In this document: positions 43,201-52,122 of the stretch, in pieces | Layout of the letters: each line of letters begins with the position of its first letter | How positions within the stretch are numbered: position 1 is the stretch's first letter | Assembly: GCA_010093605.1 (NCBI GenBank) | Contig: MU004185.1 | Coordinates: forward strand, 331,334-395,333 | Length of the DNA: 64,000 nt | Source of the DNA: Lophium mytilinum | Lineage: Eukaryota > Ascomycota > Dothideomycetes > Mytilinidiales > Mytilinidiaceae | Direction of reading: 5' to 3' | Notes under the pieces: generated by a model | Seen by the model: the letters and a program-made list of their open reading frames with translations, nothing else | Database searches by the model: none | What the model was told of the DNA's origin: nothing | Made by a program: the position numbers and the translations under genes

Positions 43201-45317
43201 GGTCGCCTAGTCGAGGGCAACGCGAAGGAGCTCGCGGGCAAGAAGTGTGACGAGAACGGCCAGATCTGGAACGACTCTGGCAAAGTCATTGGCCGCTGCG
43301 AGTTGATCCCTCTCGATGAGCGTGAGGCCAAGCCTGAGGGTATCTTCGCCGGCCTCGAAGGCCTCCGCGTCGTTCCTGACGGCAAGGTCGCTGATGAGGA
43401 TGACAACATTGTCGGTACCATCGTTGAGGGCAACCCCAAGCGTCTCATCGGTCTTGCTGTGGACGAGGATGGTGACATTCTCGACAAGTACGGCAACGTC
43501 AAGGGCCACGCCGAGCCTCTTGAGGAGGAAGAAGAAGTCCCTGATGACCTCTCGATCTTGGACGGCCTTACACTAAACAAGCAAGGCTTCCTTGTTGACT
43601 CTAACGGCATCCCAGTTGGACGCCTTGTCGAAGGTACTCTCGCTGACCTTGCTGGACGCAAGAGCGATGGTGAAGGTCTCATCCATAACGACACCGGAAA
43701 GGTGGTCGGCCGATGCGAGCTCATTCCCGAGAACGAGCGCGTCACCAAGAAGGAGGGTCCTTTCGCCGGTCTTGAAGGCCTCAGGGTAGTCAAGGATGGC
43801 TTTGTCGAGGATGATGATGGCAACCGTGTTGGTCAAATCACCGAGGGTGATCCCAAGAAGTTGGTTGGCAACGCCGTCGACGAGGACGGTGATATCATCG
43901 ACAAATACGGCAACGTCAAGGGCCACGCTGAGCCATGGGAAGAAGAGGCGCCTCAAGAGGTCGACCTTTCTGCCCTTGCTGGCTGCGTTGTCAACAAGGC
44001 TGGCAACGTCGTCGACTCCTCCGGTACCATCCTTGGTCGCGTCGCTGAGGGTGATCCATCCACCATGATCGGCAAGAAGGTCGATGGGAAGGGTCAGATC
44101 TGGGATAACGAAGGCAACGTCATTGGCCGCGCTGAGCTTGTCAAGGGAGCTCAGTCCGGACCTGAGGGACCTTTCGCCGGCTTCGACGGCAACACGGTCG
44201 CCAAAGACGGTACTGTCCAGACCCCAGACGGCACCATCATCGGACGTGTCATTGAAGGCGATGTCAAGAGACTTGTCGGCCACAAGGTCGATGAGGATGG
44301 CGACATCAACGACAAGAACGGCAACGTCATTGGTAAGGCTGAACGCTGGGAGCCAGAAGAGAAGGAACGTAAGATCAACCCCATGTCTGGCATGCACGTC
44401 AACAAGGAGGGTGAAGTCCGCAACGAGAGTGGTGATATCGTCGGCAGACTCACCGCTGGCGATCTCGGTCACTGTGCGGGTCTTGAGATTGATGACAACG
44501 GCTATGTCATCGACAACGATGGCAACAAGGTCGGCGAAGTCACGCTCCTGGAGAACATCCAGGAAGAGGAGGAAGAGACCGATGAGGACAGGAAGAGGAA
44601 GGAAGATGCCGAGTTGGCCGACAAGATGGCGACCATTTGCCAGCAGACACTCGAGCGAATCCAACCCGTCTGCAAGCAAATCACAGAGGTATGTCTTCCT
44701 ATCATCTCCCTTTCGCGATTTTTACTAACACTCTCTAGTACATCGAAGCAGCCGACCGTACCCCTCGTGATGAGCTCGACGAAGAGGAACTTGTCAACAA
44801 CGTCAAGCCCCTCATCGAAGAAGGCGGTCGTATCCTCAACGAATGCAACGGCTCCCTTCGTGGCCTCGATCCCGATGGCCACATTGCTGCGCAAGCGAAG
44901 GGCCGCGCCGGCACCAAGGAGGCTACACCCGAAGAGTACCGCCTGGCGGATTGCCTCAAGGAGCTCACTGGCACTGTCGTCACTTGCATCGACAACGCGA
45001 AGAAGAAGATCTCCGACATGCCGCATGCCAAGAAGAAGCTCAACCCGCTCTGGGGCCTGCTCACGCAGCCGCTCTTCCAGATCATCGCAGCTGTGGGCTT
45101 GTTGCTCGCAGGTGTGTTGGGCCTGGTTGGACAGCTACTCAGCGCCCTGGGTCTCGGTGGCCTGGTCAACGGCCTGTTGGGTGGCTTGGGCATTGACAAA
45201 TTGCTTGGCGGTCTTGGTCTTGGAAGCATCACTGGTGGTGGCAAGGACAAGAAGAAGAAGGGTGGTGCCGGAGGACTGCCGATCATTGGCGGTCTGCTCG
45301 GCGGTGGTGGGAAGTAA
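40210..45317 (+). CDS. Giant LEA-like protein with 14 DUF3659-type repeats
   Basis: Two exons, 40210-44688 and 44739-45317, give 1685 aa. Residues 1-345 are low-complexity and acidic, with many 11-residue repeats of the form EAKEGAEDATG, like group 3 LEA (late embryogenesis abundant) proteins, which protect cells in dehydration. Residues ~350-1450 contain fourteen units of 55-75 residues in pairs such as LKGL-V-G-I-NADGKTVGRLVEGD followed by G-ILDDDGDLVGR; this is the DUF3659 pattern. The C-terminal ~200 residues form a separate domain (YIEAADRTPRDELDEEELV, then PEEYRLADCLKELTGTVV) and end in a hydrophobic Gly/Leu-rich tail (QIIAAVGLLLAGVLGLVG) plus a Lys-rich and Gly-rich finish. The start at 40210 follows CACACA; an in-frame Met at 40079 is an alternative. 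Codon third positions are strongly C/G-biased, creating long shadow frames on the opposite strand. Stress-protective or septal/structural role is inferred. Confidence 0.88.
40960..41215 (+). repeat. 33-bp coding minisatellite in the LEA-like region
   Basis: A 33-bp unit encoding GAEDATGEAKE recurs back to back. Between about 41068 and 41175 three copies (GCTGAAGATGCTACGGGCGA and following bases) are nearly identical, flanked by more diverged copies. Unit length is a multiple of three, so copy-number change keeps the frame. Recent expansion is likely. Confidence 0.85.
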
Positions 45318-46033
45318 ATGGCTTCCGGTTTCTTAGGTTGAATTTGTAAGATTTAAGAGGGAAAGTACAAGCGTAAAGCTTCGCGCGTGGGGATGAAGGG
45401 GATGTTTCTTCCACAAAAGCAAGTTTAGTGCTTGATGTATTATGGTATGGGTTGCGTCCGGTATGATATGAGCAAATGACTTTTTCGCCTGTCAGCGTTT
45501 CTTTTGTACTTCATTTGGGTTTTGGATGGGTTGGATTAGGGTTTGTTCTGTATATTATTTACGATAGTAATAGTATTGCATCTTACCTCATATGATTTTC
45601 AACCTTGGTGACGTGACACTGAAAAGATGTATAGTCATTCTGTCTCACTTCGATCTTTTTTCTTTCTTTTTTTCAGCCTTTATCACTTCCTTATCCCATT
45701 CCCCGCTTTCCCACAGCGTTCCAAACTATTCCACCCCCCTCTAAACTTAAACCAGCCTAACGCTCCACTCGCTTCTATCAATAGCCGAAGCTATCAGCTG
45801 ACAGCGCGGCCGCGCGCGTCGCGCTACGTCTAGAACCAGCTCGATCGACGCTTCTCCGGGCCGCGATGAATGCTCGCTGGCGGGGTAAGAGCTTCTTTTC
45901 ATCCCGATTGCTACCCGCGACCTCCTTCTTTCTCTTCAACCCAACACCAAGCCTTTGCAACACTCAGAAACACATTCATCCACCGCACAACATACCACCC
46001 AATCCTAACCCCACTTCGATCAGCATACTCACA
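45318..46033. other. Intergenic before the small Ser/Tyr-rich gene
   Basis: Contains the 3' flank of the giant gene and a T/C-rich stretch (45650-45750) that probably belongs to the next promoter. Short frames only. Confidence 0.45.
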
Positions 46034-46529
46034 ATGGCCAAAGGCGACTCCACATCCTCCAACGCCGCGTCCCAGTCCTCCTCCGGCGCCGCGTCCTCGA
46101 GCGCTGCTTCTAGTGCTGCCTCGGGCTCGAGCTCAGGTGGGGGGTACACGACTACCAGCTCGGGGGAGAATAGCCAGGTATGTCTAACCCTCAGTCGTTC
46201 CTCTTTCCTCATCCTCCCTCTTAATGTTCCCCAAACTCGAAAAGCAGGGTACTAATAAGCGCCGGGAAAAGGGCAACCGCTACTGCGCCCGCGACTACGG
46301 TGAAAGCGCTAGCAATCAGAATTCGTACCACTATTCGAACACGTGAGTTGCTATTTCCGTACTCTAGGTTTCGCTGCCCGCACTCCAGTGACGCTATTCT
46401 AGTTTCTCTGCGCTGAAGCTGACGTTTTCGGGTGGGTTTAGGGATGAAAGTTATTACTACTCCAACTCGGATGGGAGTACGTATTATAATGATGGGAATG
46501 GGGGGTCGCGGTATTCGCGGGATGGGTAG
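46034..46529 (+). CDS. Small conserved Ser/Gly/Tyr-rich protein
   Basis: Three exons, 46034-46177, 46248-46342 and 46442-46529, give 108 aa. The N-terminal half is almost all Ser/Ala/Gly/Thr. Then NKRREKGNRYCARDYGE and the repeats NQNSYHYSNTDESYYYSNSDGSTYYNDGNGGSRYS. Many ascomycetes have a small protein with this alternating Tyr/Ser/Asn/Gly C-terminus; its function is not known. No signal peptide or membrane helix. The two introns are needed: joining them in phase 0 and phase 2 gives the continuous YSNTDESYYYSN text. Such tyrosine/glycine-rich tails can drive condensation, which is speculation here. Confidence 0.8.
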
Positions 46530-47846
46530 GAGGCTTACGCTGACTTGATGTGAGAGATGGCTGTGCTTGGGTTGAGCGAGGTTGAGAGATGGGGAGAGCA
46601 GGGCTTGCTAAAGGAGACGTGTAGCTGGTGTTTATGAGCTCGACAACTTCAGGAATGAATTGAACGTCTAAACCCCGATCTTGAGTGTGATGCAAAAACG
46701 AGTGATGCGAATGCTCAATCGCGTGCGATAACGTGATGTGTGACTAGAGAAATCCAGGACAAGGAGGAGGAGCTTCTCCCAGCTCGGCGATCAAAATGAA
46801 TCTTGAAGATTTCGATATGCTCGCCGGGCTGGGAGAAGTAGCAACAGAGATCTAGCAACATCTCATGGGTCCTACTGGTGGTGTGAAGATCAATTCCTAG
46901 ACGAGTACTCCGATAATGGTTGGAGAGCGTGGTGTGTGATCCCTCACGCATTGGTACTTACCGGTATGTGCAGTAAATCAGGATGGAGTAGATCGCCATG
47001 GTGGAGTGTCATGCTTTGGGGGTGGTGGTGATGGGGAACATTACAGCGAGTTGGTGCGCGTTGTCTTTGGGGGGTGCTGCGGTTGCGGATATCCTTGAGG
47101 GCTGGCGCTGGAGATCCTGGGTGGAAGTGATGGTTTCCTTGTTCAAGACAAAGGTGGTGAGAAGCATCATCGTCTATGGCCCAGCTCCAAACACCCCTCC
47201 CCATAGAACAAATCGGCGTGCAGTCTTTTCCCGCCTCCTGGAGCCATCATATTCGAACTCCGGCATTGTTGATCCAACCCATCCAGCTCTCTCAGTTCTC
47301 CAGAGGCCATTGGCATCTTGAGGAAGCTATCTTGAACCTATTCCTCCCCTTGCTGCCATGGAGCTATTCCAGTACATGACGTTGGTTTTATACCTCTAGG
47401 AGCCGCCAAGCCTCGCAGTGCAGACGTGATACTCACATGCCTTTTGAGCGGAAAAGTAGAGTGAAGGGAACGCATCACGTGCTCGTCTCCGGCGGACAAT
47501 ATAGTACCAAGACGGAAGTTTTGGACCCTCTTTGCGACTGCTTTAGGTGTCTAATAGGCTCTTAAATCTGCAAATAGAATGCAACATTGGGAGAGCACAG
47601 CGGAGGGGTGGAAAGCGTAGATTTCAGGCTACAAAATCCAGGGGCTTTGGAGGGGGACGATGATGAGGCTGAGACGGATGGTTTTTAGTGGCGGCAATCT
47701 ATCTTACGTCGTATAAGGTTGTGGGGTCGATACAAGTTCAATCCGATATTTGCGGTGGAGAAGGAGAACTTGCCGATGGATGGATAGATAGGTAGTTGGA
47801 GAGATTCCTTACGAGTTATGGTATGTGTATCCTAATCGTACGTGGC
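46530..47846. other. Intergenic region
   Basis: 1.3 kb between the small Ser/Tyr-rich gene and the broken membrane-protein gene. A 107-codon frame at 46998-47321 is not protein-like. No RNA gene, repeat or clear regulatory site is seen. Confidence 0.45.
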
Positions 47847-49170
47847 TCAGAACTGGGGTGAAATAATTGTCCTCAAGCTGACTGATGTGTTGAAGATAAC
47901 GTGTGCCCCGATGCATATAATGGTGCAAGTAAACAAAACCCAGAACGTGACTAGTAAAGCTGGGATCCAAACATAACCAGGAGGGTCGATGCATAGCGTG
48001 GTGAGAACAGAAATACAGACCGTGACCCATAACGATTTGGCCCAACGAACATCACAAGGGCATGAAATCAACATAAGGTGAGTCAAACGGTAGTTGATGG
48101 CCCGGATATTCCGCATAAGGCGATGCGAACGGAAGATGATGCGGATAATGAATTCAGGGCTGTCAAGCAATCAACCAATTGCCCCGTTGAATTGAATTGA
48201 TTGAAGTCTTGGCAATCAATTCAATCAATCGGCTATTTGGAAAAGGTTCAATCAATCAATCAGGAGGGTCTGAATTGGTTGACCATACAAATAACTGTCA
48301 ATATTGTCAATATTGGCAATATTGACAGTTTCAATCAATTCGATCAACTGAAACCTCTGCTGACTAAGCCGTCAACTCAATCAATCTCGAGGGGCCTGGT
48401 TGATTGATTGATTGCTTGACAGCCCTGATAATGATCACTGCGATCAGTGAGGTTGCAAGGTACTGCCGTTGTATTCCAAGCTGAGACCAGCATTCTTGAA
48501 GCGTCAGGCCGATCCAGTGTCTTGCTCCATATTTGTAGAGAAAGGCTCTTTCCGAAAGCCACGAATCCATGCTTGCAACGGCCGTTGATGTAGCATTGTA
48601 GAATAATGCTCTCTTCGAGATGGAGGGTATGCCGCCTTTGACAGCATCGTCGTAACTGAGGCCTCGATAAGGAGCGCAAATCGTGGAGTTCTTCATAATA
48701 CCCTTAACATTGTTAGCTTTGGCACTCGGATCTTGCTCAGCGCGGACACTTACAAGGCTCTTGTCATTGCAGTCCTTCCAAGTTTGAATACGATCGGCCT
48801 TCTTCGTGAGGTCAATTTGCGTCGCCCCGTAAACATCTTGCCTCTGGCTAAAGTACTCCGTGCGTCCGAAGGCAACTATCGTGAGCAAAAGCCCAAATAT
48901 CGCAACGTATCCACCAATGCGAACGCAAGTGTTGGGGTGACTCCACCACCTCAATAGAGACTTCTTACCACTCGGTGTGGTAGTAACGTTTGATGCTGAG
49001 GCGGTCGAGTTGGTGGTACTCTGAGACTGACTTCCTATAGTGGTATTGACCGGAGGCTGACTGCTTTGAACGAAGCCAGTATTGCTATTCCCAGCTGTTT
49101 GTGCACCATTATTACCGCCGCTTTGTGCGCCTGGGGCACTGTTATGGAGAGTCTGCAGAGGTACTGACAT
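47847..49170 (-). pseudogene. Membrane-protein gene split by a MITE
   Basis: Reads from ATG at 49170. The N-terminus (residues 1-70) is Ser/Thr/Asn/Gln-rich. A helix (CVRIGGYVAIFGLLLTIVAF) follows, then a cysteine-containing ectodomain-like part (WKDCNDKSL, NSTICAPYRGLSYDDAV, LQECWSQLG). A 51-nt intron (48703-48753, GTAAGT donor, GCTAAC branch) is likely; it is a multiple of three and lacks stops, so either form stays open. At the helix LATSLIAVIIIR the frame runs into a 273-bp element (48155-48427) and now ends inside it at 48364. Beyond the element the same kind of protein text resumes (IIRIIFRSHRLMRNIRAINYRL, then two strong helices, SLWVTVCISVLTTLCI and IPALLVTFWVLFTCTIICIG) to a stop at 47847. 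The product today would lack its last two helices. Family not recognised. Confidence 0.7.
48155..48427. mobile_element. hAT-like MITE inserted in a membrane-protein gene
   Basis: The ends are inverted copies beginning CAGGGCTGTCAAGCAATCAA. The inside is made of many short TTGATTGA/TCAATCAA words and a strong palindromic middle (CAATATTG, TGTCAATATTGTC, CAATATTGACA). ATAATGA stands on both sides (48145-48151 and 48428-48434), with ATAATGAA against ATAATGAT if eight bases are compared. An 8-bp duplication with CAGGG ends is typical of hAT elements (established knowledge). There is no coding capacity, so it is non-autonomous. Three extra bases (ATT) lie between the left duplication and the CAGGG end. 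Confidence 0.72.
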
Positions 49171-50050
49171 ATTCTGCAGATGCGCAAACCTTCACGACAG
49201 TCGCTAGTTAAGAAACCAGAAAATCTCGAGGGCGTAAACTTTTTCGAATATAGGGGGAAACAAACGATTTGAGGGTGCCTATTGTTCTCATAATAAGCGC
49301 CGCACGGCCAGCACCCTGCTTGCACATCCAAAAATAAAAAGCCATACAATCGCTGAGTGGTCAGTCAAGAGGCAAGGCTGAAACTTCTCGGTGGCCCCGT
49401 ATCGTGAAATGGGGCCAAAATGAGAATATTGCTGCAAGGCTGAGGACTAGCCCCGAGGCGTAGGCGATGTTGCATGACTAGCCCCGTGCACCACGCTCTC
49501 GTGAGCTCTGTGAGTTCTGGAGGGGTTAATAAAGGCTTGTAATACATCTGAGGATTTGAAAGCGATAGAGTAGTCATTAAAGTGAGCGTTACAGTCCTGC
49601 ATTATCAACTTTATAGTCCTAAGTTTCACCTCTTCAAATTCACCGCTCATGAAGCGACTGGCCTGTGCCAGAGGCATACCTTTGAAAATCGCTCTTGCAA
49701 AGGCATTTTCCTTTCATAAGACCGAATATAACGTAAGGGAAGGGTTATCGTACGTCATCATTAGACATGAGACCAGAGTTTCATACCAGTGAAAACTCCT
49801 CTTCAGATACTTCATCCTCGGAGGTGTAACCGTTTAGTAGTGGAGTTCAGTACAAGATATTCCAAACAGATAGAGCCCACCACTAGATAGGAAGCAACAC
49901 TTGCGGTAGCTTCTCATAAGAAAGATATGACGACATAGTGGGCAAAAGTGCGATTCCTCCAGCACTCTTCAGTCTTGTTCTTGTTCCCCTTAGCATTGCG
50001 GCACTATCTATCGCCAAGCTTCTTACGTTGATCAGCAGTGAAGCGTCGTT
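49171..50050. other. Intergenic with a possible minus-strand remnant
   Basis: A minus-strand frame at about 49447-49713 reads KENAFARAIFKG, MPLAQASRFMSGEFEEVKLR and FNDYSIAFKSSDVLQAF, which has protein-like character, but neither an upstream nor a downstream continuation can be found. It may be a gene remnant of about 90 codons. Nothing else is recognised. Confidence 0.35.
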
Positions 50051-51769
50051 TCACGACACAGCTGTTGTCTTGAAGTGCTCCAGGCATATCTCTAGTGGCC
50101 TGATAACGTTCTTGATGATCTCTACTCTCCATGATCTTTGTGCATGATTCGCCCCCGTGAAGCACCACTTCACTGCGGAAGCATAATCATCACCGCCTTC
50201 ATCGTCGACACATTGGGACCACTTCAGCGCAGCCATAAGATCGAGGGCTTGCTTTGCCCCTCCAGCCTCGATTGGATGCTTTTGGCGGAGAGGGTGGTCT
50301 TCCAGTCGTCGACCGAAGCAGAGCTCCAGAAGGAGGATGCCAAGCGAAAAGAAGTTGCAGTCATTGGCCTCGGTGTTTGGCATCGTAGGATCATATAGTG
50401 GGAAGCCTTGCCGGATGAAGGGTTCAAGGTATGTTATTCCGCAGTCGTCATTCTCGCATGGATAGAAGAAAACGTCTTCTTTCCTGAGATTAGGTCTTAT
50501 CCACCCAGTGAATTGGAGCTGGGCTATAGAAGAAGCCAGCAGCAGGGCGATAGAATAGCGTTGACGTCGGGTAATATGCGCTTCGTAGTTTTGAGAGAGG
50601 ATATGATCTAGTGTTACGGGGCTGCTGTTATTGAGTCTTTTCCGCTTTGTGAACGGGTGCAGATGGTATGTTTCGTCATCATGGCCGATGATTCCTATAC
50701 ACTGGTTGTTACCATCTTTACCCAGAAGCTCGCAGAGGCCAAGGCTTGGGTCAACTAAGACATCCAACTCGATCTTCGGTACGGTGACTACGGTCGTAGC
50801 GGGTGTTGTGAAGGCTACCTTTTTTCGCCTTACTAGTGACGGTGATGGTGATGGCTTCATGGGCTTGTGCGGACAAGAGCAGCCAATCATTTGTCTACAC
50901 TGCAGCTCTTGCCATAGCCATGGGGTGTTCACCCGAGAAGATGGAGCAGCGAACATGAGAATGACTTCGAAGCATATCTCCGGAAGTGTGCGATGCTCGA
51001 GTCGAAGATTGGCGAAGTGGTATTGCTGACACGAACACTGCCATGCCTTTGACAGGGCTTTAAAGAGGTGGTCCGACATCTTCCACGCTTTCTTCAGTGC
51101 TGTCTCCAGAGCCGAGGTTTTCTTCGTGTTGGGAGAACCAGCGTTCTGTAGTGCGGATACCTTGTCGCTCGTATTGAGGAGCTTCTCTAATCGTCCGTTA
51201 CACTCCTTCAACTGATCGAAAAGCGCCTTCCTCACAGGGTCATTGAAGCTGAACCTGATTCGAAATGTTTCGTAGTCCCATTTTGACTTTGCTGACGCGA
51301 ACTTGGAGGGTTTGGTCGGCGGCTGTGGGCTCGAAGGCCGCCGCTGCTTTTGCAGTTGTGACGGAGCGAGCCTGCTTTGAATATTCGCCCCGTCGAAAGA
51401 GAGCTCCTTCTTCAATTCCTCTGCTGTCTCGTTCATCTTGTGGATAACTCCCATGTAGAGATCATACGACTCCTGAAGCCGCCCCTCCAAGCGCTTTTGC
51501 AGAGCCTTGCTGCTCCAGTCTTTTCCCCCTGGGTCGCCCACTAGACGATTGATCTCAGTTGCATCATACCCCATCGGCAGTAGAAGTTCTTGCAAGTTTC
51601 TCTTGTAACATAGCTCATAGAACTTGACATCCTCGCGGCATTGGGTGTATTCCTTCCGCACTCGCCAGAAGAAACCGCCGACCTTGGCGATATCGCGCCA
51701 GTGCTCGAGGCCGGAGATGATCAAGGGAAAGGCCCCGAGTATAAGGCCTGCAATTTCGATGCCGCTCAT
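50051..51769 (-). CDS. Kinase-like (DUF7580-type) protein with HeLo-like N-terminus
   Basis: Single exon, 572 aa from the Met at 51769 (MSGIEIAGLILGAFPLIISG); an upstream Met at 51880 adds 37 residues without family character. The hydrophobic first helix followed by LEHWRDIAKVGGFFWRVRKEYTQCREDVKFYELCY is the hallmark of fungal HeLo-like/prion-inhibition-type N-domains. Residues ~130-230 are helical and charged. The C-terminal ~270 residues resemble a degenerate protein kinase: RRQRYSIALLLASSIAQLQFTGWI, FFYPCENDD, then NFFSLGILLLELCFGRRLED in place of the D-x-WSLGxxLxEL block. Catalytic HRD and DFG motifs are not evident, so it is probably a pseudokinase. Such proteins accompany fungal non-self-recognition genes (family knowledge). 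It lies back-to-back with a C2H2-DUF6590 gene, 353 bp apart. Confidence 0.8.
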   Translation of the reverse strand: MSGIEIAGLILGAFPLIISGLEHWRDIAKVGGFFWRVRKEYTQCREDVKFYELCYKRNLQELLLPMGYDATEINRLVGDPGGKDWSSKALQKRLEGRLQESYDLYMGVIHKMNETAEELKKELSFDGANIQSRLAPSQLQKQRRPSSPQPPTKPSKFASAKSKWDYETFRIRFSFNDPVRKALFDQLKECNGRLEKLLNTSDKVSALQNAGSPNTKKTSALETALKKAWKMSDHLFKALSKAWQCSCQQYHFANLRLEHRTLPEICFEVILMFAAPSSRVNTPWLWQELQCRQMIGCSCPHKPMKPSPSPSLVRRKKVAFTTPATTVVTVPKIELDVLVDPSLGLCELLGKDGNNQCIGIIGHDDETYHLHPFTKRKRLNNSSPVTLDHILSQNYEAHITRRQRYSIALLLASSIAQLQFTGWIRPNLRKEDVFFYPCENDDCGITYLEPFIRQGFPLYDPTMPNTEANDCNFFSLGILLLELCFGRRLEDHPLRQKHPIEAGGAKQALDLMAALKWSQCVDDEGGDDYASAVKWCFTGANHAQRSWRVEIIKNVIRPLEICLEHFKTTAVS

Positions 51770-52122
51770 TAGGATTATTAGAAGTATATGGCGAGGAGGG
51801 AAGAGGTTCAGCGAAGCGCCGTGTGGTGAACATTTGAAGGAGGTAGTTCTAGCAGCGACCATCGTGGCTAGGCCCCGCAATTCTGGCCCCCAGCGCTCTT
51901 CAGCCTCATCGGATGAACCTCAACCCCATGTGCACCCTGGCGGGATAGCATCTCTCTCGTAATACAAATTTCGTCAGCAATTCGAACGAGGGCTATTTTT
52001 CCTAGTCGTTGAGACTTGCGAGTCGCGAGTGGCATCCCTGAGTACTTCCTAGTCGACGAGCGCATGAGACTCAACTTCATGTCGCCGCCGAACTGTATGT
52101 ATATGGCGAAGTCTGAGCCACG
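51770..52122. promoter_or_regulatory. Shared divergent promoter of the DUF7580-type and C2H2-DUF6590 genes
   Basis: 353 bp between two opposite start codons. The two genes must share upstream DNA, which suggests but does not prove co-expression. I see no obvious TATA box or repeated motif. Confidence 0.45.

Noticed and set aside
49447-49713. Protein-like minus-strand fragment of about 90 codons
   Set aside because: No continuation, start context or family; could be a remnant but not supportable as a gene.
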